Shown in pieces: positions 19,974 through 28,274 of a stretch of DNA of 45,478 nucleotides (position 1 is the first letter of the stretch; every line of letters starts with the position of its first letter). The stretch spans positions 1 through 45,478 of IMG/VR virus record IMGVR_UViG_3300018476_000005; one strand, given 5' to 3'. Below the pieces are notes generated by a model. It saw only the letters and a list, made by a program, of their open reading frames with translations. It was not told the DNA's origin and did not search any database. The position numbers and the translations under genes are program-made. This DNA comes from a virus.

Positions 19974-20126
19974 ATGGAACACCGCCGCCGTTTCTGGTTT
20001 TCCCGCTGGTGCCGGTGCGGGCTGCGGCACCCGTGCCCGGATGTCCAGTACGCGAAGACGCGGCCTTCGGTGACGAAGTCGTTGGGCCTTATGCTGCCCC
20101 GTCATGAACCCACAAATTCTGATTGA
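19974..20126 (+). CDS. Small basic cysteine protein
   Basis: A 50-residue protein starting MEHRRRFWFSRWCRCGLRHP with a second cysteine and a basic tail. ATG at 19974 after AGGGAAGGGG. The tryptophan/arginine/cysteine-rich style is like that of the small protein at 45013-45156. It overlaps the next gene by 23 bases. Function unknown. Confidence 0.55.
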   Translation: MEHRRRFWFSRWCRCGLRHPCPDVQYAKTRPSVTKSLGLMLPRHEPTNSD

Positions 20127-20247
20127 CCTGATCCAGGACGCCGCGATCATCTTCCTGGCGCTCGCTATGGAGTACCGGCGCAGAGCCTTCGCGGCGTTGC
20201 AGCAAAGGGTCTCCATGCTGGAAGGAAGGTCTGTACCCCGTTCGTGA
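20104..20247 (+). CDS. Small membrane-associated protein
   Basis: A 47-residue protein with a hydrophobic N-terminal helix (NPQILIDLIQDAAIIFLALA) followed by a basic amphipathic helix (EYRRRAFAALQQRVSMLEG). The frame overlaps the previous gene by 23 bases. It lies between the recombination operon and the convergent end of the late operon. It could be a small holin or antiholin-type protein, since it sits near the lysis end of the late genes but on the opposite strand. This is tentative. Confidence 0.55.
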   Translation: MNPQILIDLIQDAAIIFLALAMEYRRRAFAALQQRVSMLEGRSVPRS

Positions 20248-20484
20248 CTGCCCGTGCGCGAGCGGCGACGGTGTGTGCATACTCATCCCAAGTGGCGGGG
20301 ACGCGCGGGTGGCGTCATTGCCGTGGGGACGTTCATTGACACGCCGGCTTCCCCGCCACCCACCCGAGCGAACTCGGGGGCAAGGTTCCGCCACAAATAG
20401 GGGAACGGACGGCAGTCGTGAGGCTGCCTGTCCAAGGGGGTTGGACGCATTCCCGCCGCTGGTCCCGATCGGGAATGCAAAAGA
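20248..20484. ncRNA. Structured intergenic segment, possible non-coding RNA
   Basis: This gap between convergent genes contains four stable stems in a row before the terminator. A 10-bp stem GTGGCGGGGA/TCCCCGCCAC (20292-20301 with 20350-20359) encloses an inner GGCG/CGCC stem. It is followed by CCCGAG-CGAA-CTCGGG (20363-20378), GGACGGCAG with CTGCCTGTCC (20407-20433) and the 9-bp GCATTCCCG/CGGGAATGC (20447-20478). The density of long perfect stems exceeds what a simple terminator needs. No protein frame was found. It may be a structured phage RNA, or a series of bidirectional terminators. Confidence 0.4.
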
Positions 20485-20518
20485 AAGGGGCGGTACCCAT
20501 CACTGGGTACCGCCCCTT
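20485..20518 (-). terminator. Intrinsic terminator of the late operon
   Basis: A perfect 15-bp stem (AAGGGGCGGTACCCA with TGGGTACCGCCCCTT) and a 4-base loop. Reading leftward it is followed by TTCTTTTGC, the U-rich run of a rho-independent terminator. It lies about 70 bases after the last late gene on the minus strand, as expected for the end of the whole late transcript. Confidence 0.85.
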
Positions 20519-20586
20519 CCGATCTTCCCCTCACAGGAAGCACTGGCCAAGTCTACCGCAACGAAGCGTCCGCACCATAACCGTGC

Positions 20587-20757
20587 TTATGGTGTCGTGG
20601 TCACTTCGCCCCACACCTCAGCTTCGAGCCGGGCGATCTCGTGGCGCAGCTTCCCGACGGTGTCCGCCAGTTGCCGGTTGACCGCTTCGGCAACGGTGAC
20701 CCTGCCGGCCAGCTCGGCGATCGCCCGCTGATACGCCGCTTCCAGTTCAACGTGCAC
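20587..20757 (-). CDS. Small coiled-coil protein, last late gene
   Basis: A 56-residue protein with a GTG start at 20757 behind GGGAGGCACC. Heptad pattern (YQRAIAELAGRVTVAEAVNR, TVGKLRHEIARLEAEVWGE) predicts a coiled coil. Directly after the tail-fibre gene, so it may be a fibre chaperone or a lysis accessory. Function unknown. Confidence 0.6.
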   Translation of the reverse strand: MHVELEAAYQRAIAELAGRVTVAEAVNRQLADTVGKLRHEIARLEAEVWGEVTTTP

Positions 20758-20768
20758 GGTGCCTCCCG

Positions 20769-22325
20769 TCACGGGCCCAGCCGGCGAAGCGTCATGAAGG
20801 GCGGCCCCAAAAGGGCGTCGGTGGTCACTGCCACTGCCGTGTAGCAAAACACGCCGAACTTGTTGCCCGCCGCGAAGTTCCAGGTCCCGCCGATGGTGTA
20901 TGACACGGGACCGGCGTTTACGGTCGCGTTAGTGGAGGCGATCATCAGAGTCGGCGATGACGTGGTATTTGCAATCGTCATTCCCCGTTCCCCCGCCGCT
21001 CCGGTCGTCATCCGCGCGTAGGCGTCAACCCTGTAGTGGCCCGGGACGACACAGGTGAACTCCGACCCGCCCGACAGCACGCCGTAGGAGAACTGGCCGC
21101 TGTGCACGATGAAGTTCCCGAAACCCAACCGGGTCCAGCCGACGCCAAGCGCCGCGCCCCCTGCTCCCTCGTATCTGCTGAACGGGCCGCCAGCCTCTGT
21201 CGCATTGACCAGGTTGGTGATGCCTGCTTCTGAGGAGAGCCAGGTGTAGCTCCAGCCCGAGCCCCACCCCACGAACGGCGCGAACACCTCTGAAACGACG
21301 AACGACGTGTAGGTCCATGTTGTTGTGGTCGTTCCCAGGAGGATGCACAAACCGGTGCCGTCGTGCCCGAGACGAACGCTGGTGAACGGCGGTCGACCCG
21401 TAACCGTGTAGGACGTGTTGACCCACGCTGGGGTACCCGTGTAGGAGTACCCGCCGATCGTCACTTCCCATTCCCCGTTGGAAGGCTGATAGTCGTAGCC
21501 CTTGATCTTGACGACCATCATTTCGCCGGTCCACGTTTTGGGCATCCTGATTTTCAGGGTGCCCGTGCTCGGGTTGGCGGTGGTCTTACCTGCGAGCACA
21601 TTCTGCCACGAGTGGTTGGGGTTGGCGTCGGACAGGTTGGTATGTGTGCTACCAGTGACATTGAGCCGCGACGTGGCATCGAGAGTGTCGGTCTCCCACC
21701 CGATCTTGACATTCTCCGATGTGGTGATCGCGCCGGACGCCGTGATCGCGGTAGGCGTCCCGCCCGCCGAAGTTTGCCATCGGGTCAGGTCTGCGGTCTG
21801 CGATGCCGTGGCCTTGATGGTGGAGGTGGTGGAGGTGGTACTGCTACTGGTGACGTTCAACTGCCCATTGACAAGAGCGTGCAGTACGTCGATCGACTCG
21901 TAGGTGGTATCGGCCATGTTGCGGAAGGCCCAGTAAGAACCGGAGTTTTTCAGAATCCCGACCGGCGTGCCTGCGCTGGTGGTGACGAACCTCGACGCAA
22001 TGACATCACCGACAACGGCCAGCGAATCGTCGGTCTTCAACTGGTTGGCCGCGCCACGGTAGATGTTAGTGTCGCCGGCCCAGGTAATGACATCATCGAC
22101 AGCGAGGTCCGTAGCGACAATGCCGGGGTCGCCTTGCGGCCCTTGCGGTCCTTCCGGTCCTTGCGGCCCCGTGGAACCTTGCGGTCCTTCCGGCCCACCC
22201 GATGGACCTATCGGACCTTGCGGCCCCGTAGGTCCTATCGGCCCCGCTGGCCCCGGAGGTCCGGCGGCGTGAACAGTCAACTCCGGCGGCGGCTGGTGGA
22301 TGATCTCAACGTCGACATCAGTCAC
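20769..22325 (-). CDS. Tail fibre / receptor-binding protein with collagen-like repeats
   Basis: A 518-residue protein. After a short N-terminal attachment segment ([16 protein letters not shown]) comes a collagen-like run of about 17 G-x-y triplets, residues about 22-72 ([16 protein letters not shown] and onwards). A beta-rich shaft and a C-terminal domain ending in [20 protein letters not shown] follow. Collagen-like triplets trimerise and are typical of phage fibres. The C-terminal half should bind the host surface and help set host range. The GTG start overlaps the previous stop as GTGA. It lies downstream of endolysin, separated from other tail genes by the integrase. Confidence 0.8.
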   Translation of the reverse strand: MTDVDVEIIHQPPPELTVHAAGPPGPAGPIGPTGPQGPIGPSGGPEGPQGSTGPQGPEGPQGPQGDPGIVATDLAVDDVITWAGDTNIYRGAANQLKTDDSLAVVGDVIASRFVTTSAGTPVGILKNSGSYWAFRNMADTTYESIDVLHALVNGQLNVTSSSTTSTTSTIKATASQTADLTRWQTSAGGTPTAITASGAITTSENVKIGWETDTLDATSRLNVTGSTHTNLSDANPNHSWQNVLAGKTTANPSTGTLKIRMPKTWTGEMMVVKIKGYDYQPSNGEWEVTIGGYSYTGTPAWVNTSYTVTGRPPFTSVRLGHDGTGLCILLGTTTTTWTYTSFVVSEVFAPFVGWGSGWSYTWLSSEAGITNLVNATEAGGPFSRYEGAGGAALGVGWTRLGFGNFIVHSGQFSYGVLSGGSEFTCVVPGHYRVDAYARMTTGAAGERGMTIANTTSSPTLMIASTNATVNAGPVSYTIGGTWNFAAGNKFGVFCYTAVAVTTDALLGPPFMTLRRLGP

Positions 22326-22726
22326 AGCGTCACCTGCTCGGAGATCAACGCTTCGCCCATCATCAGCCGGATAACGTCGCCGGTGTTGGTCGTCAGCTCC
22401 AGGTCGTAACGCGCCGGGGACACGATGATCTGCGTGGTGTCCGACGCCGGCATTTGCAGCCGGATCCGGCCAGGAGTCGAATCGGCATTCAGCACGATGC
22501 CGCCGTTGCTGGTGGTCAACTCAATCATCAGCGTCCCGTACGGCGCCGCCTCGGTCACGCCATTGCCCCGGGTTGCGCGGACCTGCATCTTCGCGGTCCA
22601 GCCGGCCATGTCGATAGGCCCCGGGGTTGGCGAGCCGGGGCCGTTGGCGTAAGACAGTTCCGTGCGCCACGTCGCGCCGCAGAAAATCTTCAAATCATAT
22701 TCGACGGGCTGATGGGTGGCGGTCAT
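22322..22726 (-). CDS. Baseplate/tail-fibre-associated protein
   Basis: A 134-residue beta-rich protein starting [20 protein letters not shown] and including [17 protein letters not shown] and [20 protein letters not shown]. The pattern is like the small BppU-N/phage-fibre-attachment domains that commonly precede a fibre gene. Its start overlaps the endolysin stop (TGATG) and its stop overlaps the fibre start (GTGA). Probably a structural adaptor or fibre-assembly protein. Confidence 0.6.
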   Translation of the reverse strand: MTATHQPVEYDLKIFCGATWRTELSYANGPGSPTPGPIDMAGWTAKMQVRATRGNGVTEAAPYGTLMIELTTSNGGIVLNADSTPGRIRLQMPASDTTQIIVSPARYDLELTTNTGDVIRLMMGEALISEQVTL

Positions 22727-23595
22727 CAGCTCAGACCAGCCCAGGTGAGGGCGCCGACACCACCAGCGACCGCGAGGATAAGCAGCAGGATCAGCAACCA
22801 CCGCATCTCGGTGATCGCTTTTTCCTGTCCGGTGATTGAGCTGATCACTTCGGCCATGTCGGCTTTCACCCTGTTCAGCTTTTCGTTCTGGGTGCCGACG
22901 CTGGCTTTCACTTCGGTCATCGACGTTTGCAGGGTGCCGACTTTCGCCCGGGTGTTCATCAACGCCTGTTCGATGTCGTTGATGTTGATGGCCATTGACT
23001 TGAGAGCGGTGCTGGTTTGCGGCGCCCAGTCGTTGGCCAAATACCCGGTGCGTTCAAATGTTGTCCAGGTCGCGCCGGATGCTGAATGCTTCCCGCCGCT
23101 GGGGTCAACGTCCCATGCCCATACTTCTTGAGCGCTCACGTCATCGCCTCCTGCCCATCCCCACGATTTTGTGGAATCCATCGCCCCGCCCTGGCGGGTA
23201 CAGTCGACGCTGATATGCACATGCTTGTCATGGCGGTTGAATCCGTAATAGCCTGACCACGCCCAATTGCTGGATGGGCTGGCGATGCGCCCATTGCTGA
23301 TGATGTATTTGACCCGCGTCTCGCGCTGGCCGTCGACCAAGATTTCGCCCTTGCAGCGGCGGCGCTGCCAGTCCGCATAGACATGGGCGTCGAAGCCACC
23401 GTCCGGGTCGTGGGTGAAATCGCGCGCGGTGACGACCGAGCCGCAGCAGTGCGGGTTGTGATCCGACCCCGACCCGGTGCTCTGGTGCGCCCGGTCGCCG
23501 ATCGACCCATCGGAGGCTTTACTCCGGCCCGGTGCCGACGCGTTGATCTCTTCCAGTAGTTGATTGAGGCTTGCCGCTACCCGCCAACCGGCCAT
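22726..23595 (-). CDS. Endolysin (peptidase-like) with C-terminal membrane helix
   Basis: A 289-residue protein, ATG at 23595. Residues about 30-145 match the M15-like endolysin domain of actinophages: SDHNPHCCGSVVTARDFTHD, a central VYADWQRRR and VKYIISNGRI, and the metal-site KHVHISVDC. This domain cuts peptide cross-links of peptidoglycan. A linker, a long heptad-type coiled coil (QALMNTRAKVGTLQTSMTEV and on) and a strong C-terminal membrane helix (MRWLLILLLILAVAGGVGAL) follow. The tail anchor is unusual; it may replace or cooperate with a holin. No separate late holin was found. Confidence 0.8.
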   Translation of the reverse strand: MAGWRVAASLNQLLEEINASAPGRSKASDGSIGDRAHQSTGSGSDHNPHCCGSVVTARDFTHDPDGGFDAHVYADWQRRRCKGEILVDGQRETRVKYIISNGRIASPSSNWAWSGYYGFNRHDKHVHISVDCTRQGGAMDSTKSWGWAGGDDVSAQEVWAWDVDPSGGKHSASGATWTTFERTGYLANDWAPQTSTALKSMAININDIEQALMNTRAKVGTLQTSMTEVKASVGTQNEKLNRVKADMAEVISSITGQEKAITEMRWLLILLLILAVAGGVGALTWAGLS

Positions 23596-23783
23596 GTGGT
23601 TTCCTCCACCAAATAGGAATAGATGGATCGGATGTGGGCTGGGTACGACGTGTCTTTGGGGAGATTGTGTGAGAGCCGCCACGAGCACCCTTCACACATC
23701 TCGCGCGTAACTGGTTGGCCGTAAAGCATCAGGTCGAACCTCATGGCGATCTCGCGCGATTCGCACTCGTGGCACGGGCCCAT
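23577..23783 (-). CDS. Small zinc-ribbon protein (paralogue of 2752-2946)
   Basis: A 68-residue protein with CHECESRE near the start and CEGC later. The spacing matches the 64-residue protein at 2752-2946: CxxC, RE, DLxLxG, CxxC, then a Leu-rich helix and D-S-P. It overlaps the endolysin gene by 19 bases. Because it lies directly before endolysin it may be a late-expressed copy with a lysis or regulatory role; the function is unknown. Confidence 0.7.
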   Translation of the reverse strand: MGPCHECESREIAMRFDLMLYGQPVTREMCEGCSWRLSHNLPKDTSYPAHIRSIYSYLVEETTWPVGG

Positions 23784-23796
23784 GCGACCACCACCG

Positions 23797-23818
23797 TAAG
23801 TAAGAAGCCGGTTACTTA
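23797..23818. promoter_or_regulatory. Inverted repeat between integrase and late genes
   Basis: TAAGTAA and TTACTTA flank an 8-base spacer, immediately upstream of the leftward gene at 23783 and 99 bases before the integrase start. Just beyond, GTGATACCA (23821-23829) matches a half site of the toxin-antitoxin operator at 3707-3715. The site could be a regulator operator or part of attP, which for serine integrases usually flanks the integrase gene. Confidence 0.4.
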
Positions 23819-23881
23819 ACGTGATACCACAGGGAGGGACAGGGCCTCTGGCCTGGGGAAATAGGCGGGTGCACTTTGCCG

Positions 23882-23910
23882 TTGGCGACTAATGCCGTGG
23901 GTGGTAATCT
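23882..23910 (+). promoter_or_regulatory. Integrase promoter giving a leaderless mRNA
   Basis: TTGGCG at 23882-23887, exactly 17 bases, TAATCT at 23905-23910, then six bases to the ATG at 23917. Transcription should start at or within a base of the A of the start codon, and no ribosome-binding site is present before it. Leaderless mRNAs are common in actinobacteria, so the integrase is probably translated without a leader. Confidence 0.65.
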
Positions 23911-23916
23911 GCACCC

Positions 23917-25554
23917 ATGACCCCACACGAAGATGACGCCGTAATTCGGCGCCCGCGCCGCACACTGAGACCCAAGGCGAAGATCGAGTTACCGGATCTT
24001 CCGGCCCACTGGCACGCTTACCCCTGCGACTGCGAGCCGTGCGTGATCTACCTGCGCGTATCGGCGGCGGGTGGCCGGGACCGGATCATCTCCCCGATGA
24101 TTCAGTTCGCCAGCATCCTTGAAGAATGTCACCGCAATAACCGGCGCATCGTCGGCATCTACTTCGACCTGAAAACCGGAAAGACTCTAGACGGTCGGAA
24201 GATCCACACCGTCGTAAAAGAGATCACCGACGGGAAGTACAGAACAGTGGCCGTCCACAAGTGGGACCGGTGGGGCCGCAACACCCTAGAGTCGCTGCAA
24301 ATGTGCGACATGGTCGATAAGGCCGGCGGGCAGGTCGTCTCATCCACCGAGGCATTCAACACCAAGACGCCGGCCGGTAACTTCATCCGAACCGTGCTGT
24401 TGGGGGTCGCGGAATTGCAGTCAAAGCTGATCGGCGAGAACTGGAAGGGCACTCAACAACACCGCAAAACCAGTGGCCTACCGCATTCCGGCCGTGACCG
24501 CATCGGATACGCCTACATAAATCGCCGGTACGTCATCGACAAGGTCGAGGCGGAAACTGTCAGACAGACCTACGAGCAGTACGTCAGCGGTGTGGGATTC
24601 AAGAGTCTGGCACGTCAGTGGAATACCGCCGACATTGTCACCACCACGGGCGCCAAGTGGACACCGCAAGCCTTATGTCGAACGTTGGACACCGGCTTTG
24701 CTGCCGGCTACATCCGGGAACGCAGCGACCCGGGCAATGACCCGGCGAACACCATCGCGGCATACGACATCTGGCGGCAAGGAGATCACCAACCCATCAT
24801 CTCAGAGGGGCTTTGGCAGCAGTACCGGGCCAGGCGGGAAGCCCAGGCTGGACTTCCGTCGCGGCTGCGCACCGGGACCCACGCGCTTTCGGGATTGATA
24901 TTCTGCGGGACCTGTGGCCGACGAGCCAACACCAAGTACATGGGTCGCAATGGTGCGCACCACTGGGTGTGCAACTTTAGCCAGACCTACCACCCCGGCA
25001 AGGCCAACAGTATGACTAACGCGATTGCTGAGGCCGAGGTACGACGATGGGTGGAGGAAAGAGCCGGGGCCGGTGACGCGGAGAAGGTCACGAAGAAAGC
25101 CCGGGAACTGGCGGATGCTCAACGACAGCCCGGCCCGGTGGATGGCATCATGACCAAGCTGGGGGGTATTGCCGGGGAAAAGTTCCGGGCCCGCGATATG
25201 TACCAGCAAGGGGACTGCACCCGCCAGGAAATGAAACAGCGCGTGGCTAAACTCGACGTCGAGGAGCAGGAGCTACGGGTGGAACTGGCCAGGGCCAAGG
25301 CCGCCGAGCAGAGCGCGAATGGACATACGGACTTCATCCCGATGTTCACGAAGCTGGCCAAGGAATGGGAAAACTTCGCTGCCGAGGAGCGCAGTATCAT
25401 CCTCAAGAAGATCATCGGGATGGTCCAGTTCTTCCCTCAGTCCACGGTCGGTCGTGATCCTTCGGTTCGGATCCGCGTCGTGCCCGTTTGGGAAATGTCG
25501 GAGTGGGGCGACGCTTGGCTTTCAGCGCGCCGACGCTGGCAAGAGTTGCGGTAG
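23917..25554 (+). CDS. int: Large serine integrase
   Basis: A 545-residue large serine recombinase for site-specific integration and excision. The catalytic domain begins with CVIYLRVSAAGGRD, where S49 is the nucleophile, followed by VVAVHKWDRWGRN-like (VAVHKWDRWGRN) and TPAGNFIRTVLLGVAELQS. The recombinase domain has SGRDRIGYAYINRRYVIDK and YEQYVSGVGFKSLARQWNT. The zinc domain has FCGTCGRRANTKYMGRNGAH and a further cysteine, interrupted by a coiled-coil segment (VEEQELRVELARAKAAEQ). Length is within the family range. It is transcribed against the late operon and splits it. Confidence 0.93.
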   Translation: MTPHEDDAVIRRPRRTLRPKAKIELPDLPAHWHAYPCDCEPCVIYLRVSAAGGRDRIISPMIQFASILEECHRNNRRIVGIYFDLKTGKTLDGRKIHTVVKEITDGKYRTVAVHKWDRWGRNTLESLQMCDMVDKAGGQVVSSTEAFNTKTPAGNFIRTVLLGVAELQSKLIGENWKGTQQHRKTSGLPHSGRDRIGYAYINRRYVIDKVEAETVRQTYEQYVSGVGFKSLARQWNTADIVTTTGAKWTPQALCRTLDTGFAAGYIRERSDPGNDPANTIAAYDIWRQGDHQPIISEGLWQQYRARREAQAGLPSRLRTGTHALSGLIFCGTCGRRANTKYMGRNGAHHWVCNFSQTYHPGKANSMTNAIAEAEVRRWVEERAGAGDAEKVTKKARELADAQRQPGPVDGIMTKLGGIAGEKFRARDMYQQGDCTRQEMKQRVAKLDVEEQELRVELARAKAAEQSANGHTDFIPMFTKLAKEWENFAAEERSIILKKIIGMVQFFPQSTVGRDPSVRIRVVPVWEMSEWGDAWLSARRRWQELR

Positions 25555-25759
25555 GCCCACGCGACCGCATCCCAGAACTCGTCCATGCATTCCTGCTCCG
25601 TCATGGGGTTGACCTAACGACATGCGCCGGATCGTCGTGGCCTTTTGGCTGATCACTGCAATTGACAGAGTCTTACGGTAATCCGCTAGAGGTACGATGA
25701 CACGGTAGGGGCCCCCGTCCTCCTGATCCACCTCATGATCCGGGGGCCCCTGCCTTGCG
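25555..25759. other. Gap between integrase and late genes with convergent hairpin
   Basis: Between the stops of the integrase and the leftward gene at 25760 lie 205 bases. GGGGCCCCCG (25708-25717) pairs with CGGGGGCCCC (25741-25750) around a 23-base loop, a likely bidirectional terminator. The remaining 25555-25707 segment has lower GC and no gene. Together with 23784-23916 it is the best place to look for attP. Confidence 0.55.
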
Positions 25760-26137
25760 TCACGGAACGACTGGCGGGTCCGCGAACTTCTCCAACTCGC
25801 GTGTCACGCAATTGCTGATGTCGGCCGGCGAAGCGTTGGCGGCGGAGTTGCGCAGACACCACGCCGAGACCACGTTCACCCGTGCGGCCATAGCCTGCTC
25901 GGCTTTGAGCTGATCGCGGTTCGACTGGTAGCAGTCCCCGTCGACCTTGGTGCAGTCCTCCACGCGCTGGTTCAACTTGGTTGTCTCGTCGTTGATGTTC
26001 GTCAGCGCCACGCCAATCCAGATCAGCAGCAGAACCATGATGAAACCGACGACAGCGCCGGTGATTCCCCAGACCCGAGACTCATCGGATCCGTCATCTA
26101 TGTCTCGGTGATGGCCGCGTTGCTCGGGTAGGCTCAT
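25760..26137 (-). CDS. Membrane protein of the late operon
   Basis: A 125-residue protein with an acidic N-terminus, one strong membrane helix (GAVVGFIMVLLLIWIGVALT, about residues 27-46) and an extracytoplasmic domain with four cysteines (EDCTKVDGDCYQS, SAWCLRNS, ISNCVTRE) that can form two disulfides. It is the last gene before the integrase and the only membrane protein in the tail-tip part, so it could serve in lysis (holin or spanin-like) or superinfection exclusion. Function not established. Confidence 0.6.
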   Translation of the reverse strand: MSLPEQRGHHRDIDDGSDESRVWGITGAVVGFIMVLLLIWIGVALTNINDETTKLNQRVEDCTKVDGDCYQSNRDQLKAEQAMAARVNVVSAWCLRNSAANASPADISNCVTRELEKFADPPVVP

Positions 26138-26145
26138 GTTTCCCT

Positions 26146-27366
26146 CTACTTCAGTCGGTTGACGATCTTGTTGATTATCTTTCCGGTGGTCGATCGTTTG
26201 CTGCGCGGGTCAGGATTCGGACGCGGCAGCCCCAAGGTGAGACTGACTTTCTCGATGCCGGTCGCGGGAACCTCAACGCTGATGGTTTCGACCTGCACCT
26301 CTTCATCGAGGGTTTCGTCGCCGAGGGTCACGATCAGCCGCACATAATCCCCGAGATCGATGTGCGTCCTGCCCTGCCAGAAACCGGGCATCAGTTCCAC
26401 CTGCCACGAGGCGGTGACCTTGCTGCGGCGGGCCAGCTCCTCTTTCGCCGCCCGTTCGATCCAGTCCATCGACGCGAGGGTGCGGTCGTCGTGGCGGTAG
26501 TCGCGTTGACCTTGCGGGATCTCGGCCCATTCAATCTGCGCGAGCTTGCTGCCGGTCTGCCCGGTGGCGATTACCGAGCTGGCGAAATCCTCGCCATTGG
26601 TTCTCCTGTCCCACGACTTCATCGGCGAGTAGCCGGAACCTTTATCCACGAGGATGACGCCGTGGTTTGAGCGTCGGCCCCCGGGATACAGGGTGAGTAC
26701 CGCCGCGTCGCCAACCAGTTCCACATCCCAGTCCCACAAGGTGGATCCGGTGCGCAGCCGGCTGATCACTTCGCCGATCTTGTCGCCCATCGCCATACCC
26801 AAAGCCAGGCCGGGTGCGACGGTGCCGAGGTTGGTGGCGTTGAGCGCCGACAGGTCAACCAAAGAGTTGACGGGCAGGATGTCACGCAGAATGGTGGTCA
26901 CCGGCGTGCCAGCCGGGTAGGGAATACCAGGCGGTGTGCTGCCGGGGTCCTTGTCGGTTGCGTAGATCATTCGGTCTTCGAGGACGCCCCGATAGTTCTG
27001 CCATTGGACGCTGGTGCGTATCTGGTCACCTTCGCGGTTGACCTGCACATCGCGGGCTTGGAAGCGGCCGATGTTTTCGGTGACCCCGGTGGCGTGGTTG
27101 CGCCTTCTCCACCACAGATCGGTGATCATTTCTTCTACGATGATGGCCGAACCCCGACCGGAGTAGAACTCGACGGTCGCCTCTGACACGTCGTCGCGGC
27201 TCAAGGTGAATGTCATCGACGTGGTGTCAGGTATGGCCAGCAGCGGTTGCGCCGGGTATTTGACGGTAGGCAGCAGCCCTTTGTTGGGTACAGCCCGCCA
27301 GGCGACCCCCGCAGCCCACGGGCCGATGTGCAGCAGGTGCGTCGGCGGGCGCACAGGCGGTGGCAT
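26146..27366 (-). CDS. Tail-associated (Gp37/Tal-like) protein
   Basis: A 406-residue protein (ATG at 27366; an in-frame start at 27402 overlaps the previous gene). It is beta-rich with PDTTSMTFTLSRDDVSEATV, WWRRRNHATGVTENIGRFQA, a typical IGEVISRLRTGSTLWDWDVE, and ends with KVSLTLGLPRPNPDPRSKR. This pattern corresponds to the siphovirus Gp37-like/tail-associated proteins that follow the distal tail protein. They form the tail tip and often contact the host. No peptidase motif was identified. Confidence 0.75.
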   Translation of the reverse strand: MPPPVRPPTHLLHIGPWAAGVAWRAVPNKGLLPTVKYPAQPLLAIPDTTSMTFTLSRDDVSEATVEFYSGRGSAIIVEEMITDLWWRRRNHATGVTENIGRFQARDVQVNREGDQIRTSVQWQNYRGVLEDRMIYATDKDPGSTPPGIPYPAGTPVTTILRDILPVNSLVDLSALNATNLGTVAPGLALGMAMGDKIGEVISRLRTGSTLWDWDVELVGDAAVLTLYPGGRRSNHGVILVDKGSGYSPMKSWDRRTNGEDFASSVIATGQTGSKLAQIEWAEIPQGQRDYRHDDRTLASMDWIERAAKEELARRSKVTASWQVELMPGFWQGRTHIDLGDYVRLIVTLGDETLDEEVQVETISVEVPATGIEKVSLTLGLPRPNPDPRSKRSTTGKIINKIVNRLK

Positions 27367-27376
27367 CGGGCCCCCG

Positions 27377-28264
27377 TTAAATGTCGTAGATGATGCCGTC
27401 AAGCCACACGGTGTCGGCGTTGACGGCGGTGGGGATCTGCACTCCGATACCGTTTTCGCTGATCACCACGCGGGCGGTGTTGACGTCGCCGACTGCGCTG
27501 TACTGCACGCCGACGGGGTGGTATTCAGTCCGGCTGCCTGACGGTTTGATCGTGGCCGGCATCGCCGCCGATGTCACCAGCGTTGTCGCGCCGTCGGGGA
27601 AGATTGCGGCGCCGGACTTGGCGCACGAGCCGCGTAGCCGTACGGTGTTGCCGGTTTTGCGCCACTGCGCCAGGTGGGATCCGCCGCTGCCGTCGACCAC
27701 CCCGCCGGCAGAGTTGAGGGTCAGGTTGTTCCACGTCGCTTGGGGCCCGGCTATGGCGACGGTGTTGCTGATGTGCGACGTCTGGATGCTGGGTTGTGAT
27801 GGGCTGATGCTGATGGTTCCGAGCAGCAGGTAGCCGACCGCGTTGGCTGGCGGGTTCATCACGCCGCCTGTGTCTTCGATGACAACGATCTTCGCTTCGG
27901 ACGTCGACGCCCCGTTGTAGTTTTTGTCGAAGACGGCGAGGTAGACGCGGTGGGTGCGTGTCGACGCCGGGCTGGTGGCGATGCCGGTCAGCGGAACGTT
28001 GATGGTGGTGTTGTTGTAGTACATGTATTTCTCGGCGCTGGTAATTCCGGGGATGATGCCGGCACCAGCACTCAGGTTGAACGACCAGTCAGCCGGCGCG
28101 TGGGCCTGCATCTGCAGGTGGGTTGTGTCGACCACCCCGGAGTTGGGGAACACGATGCCGATGAACCGGCGCATGTAGTCGGCTGAGTATTGGATCGGCG
28201 GGTCGGCGCCGTATGCGGATTGGACGTAGGGCAGGCCGCTCAACGACTGGACAACGTTGGTCAC
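27377..28264 (-). CDS. Minor tail / baseplate protein
   Basis: A 295-residue protein with GTG start at 28264 and a GGGAG site seven bases upstream. Repeating short beta segments (IGIVFPNSGVVDTTHLQMQA, STRTHRVYLAVFDKNYNGAS, GSRTEYHPVGVQYSAVGDVN) end in WLDGIIYDI. The middle YLLLGTISISPSQPSIQTSH resembles fibre/appendage upper-baseplate proteins. Position between the distal tail and the Gp37-like protein supports a tail-tip structural role. The long upstream frame is not coding. Confidence 0.7.
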   Translation of the reverse strand: MTNVVQSLSGLPYVQSAYGADPPIQYSADYMRRFIGIVFPNSGVVDTTHLQMQAHAPADWSFNLSAGAGIIPGITSAEKYMYYNNTTINVPLTGIATSPASTRTHRVYLAVFDKNYNGASTSEAKIVVIEDTGGVMNPPANAVGYLLLGTISISPSQPSIQTSHISNTVAIAGPQATWNNLTLNSAGGVVDGSGGSHLAQWRKTGNTVRLRGSCAKSGAAIFPDGATTLVTSAAMPATIKPSGSRTEYHPVGVQYSAVGDVNTARVVISENGIGVQIPTAVNADTVWLDGIIYDI

Positions 28265-28274
28265 TGTTTCTCCC

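Noticed and set aside
22110-22270. Repetitive GGTCC/GGCCC sequence as a DNA repeat element
   Set aside because: It encodes the collagen-like G-x-y triplets of the tail fibre; the open frame on the opposite strand is a shadow.
25436-25602. Small leftward ORF antisense to the integrase 3' end (starting MTEQECMDEFW)
   Set aside because: Fifty-five codons lying mostly inside the integrase gene, no ribosome-binding site; composition of the second half follows the sense gene.
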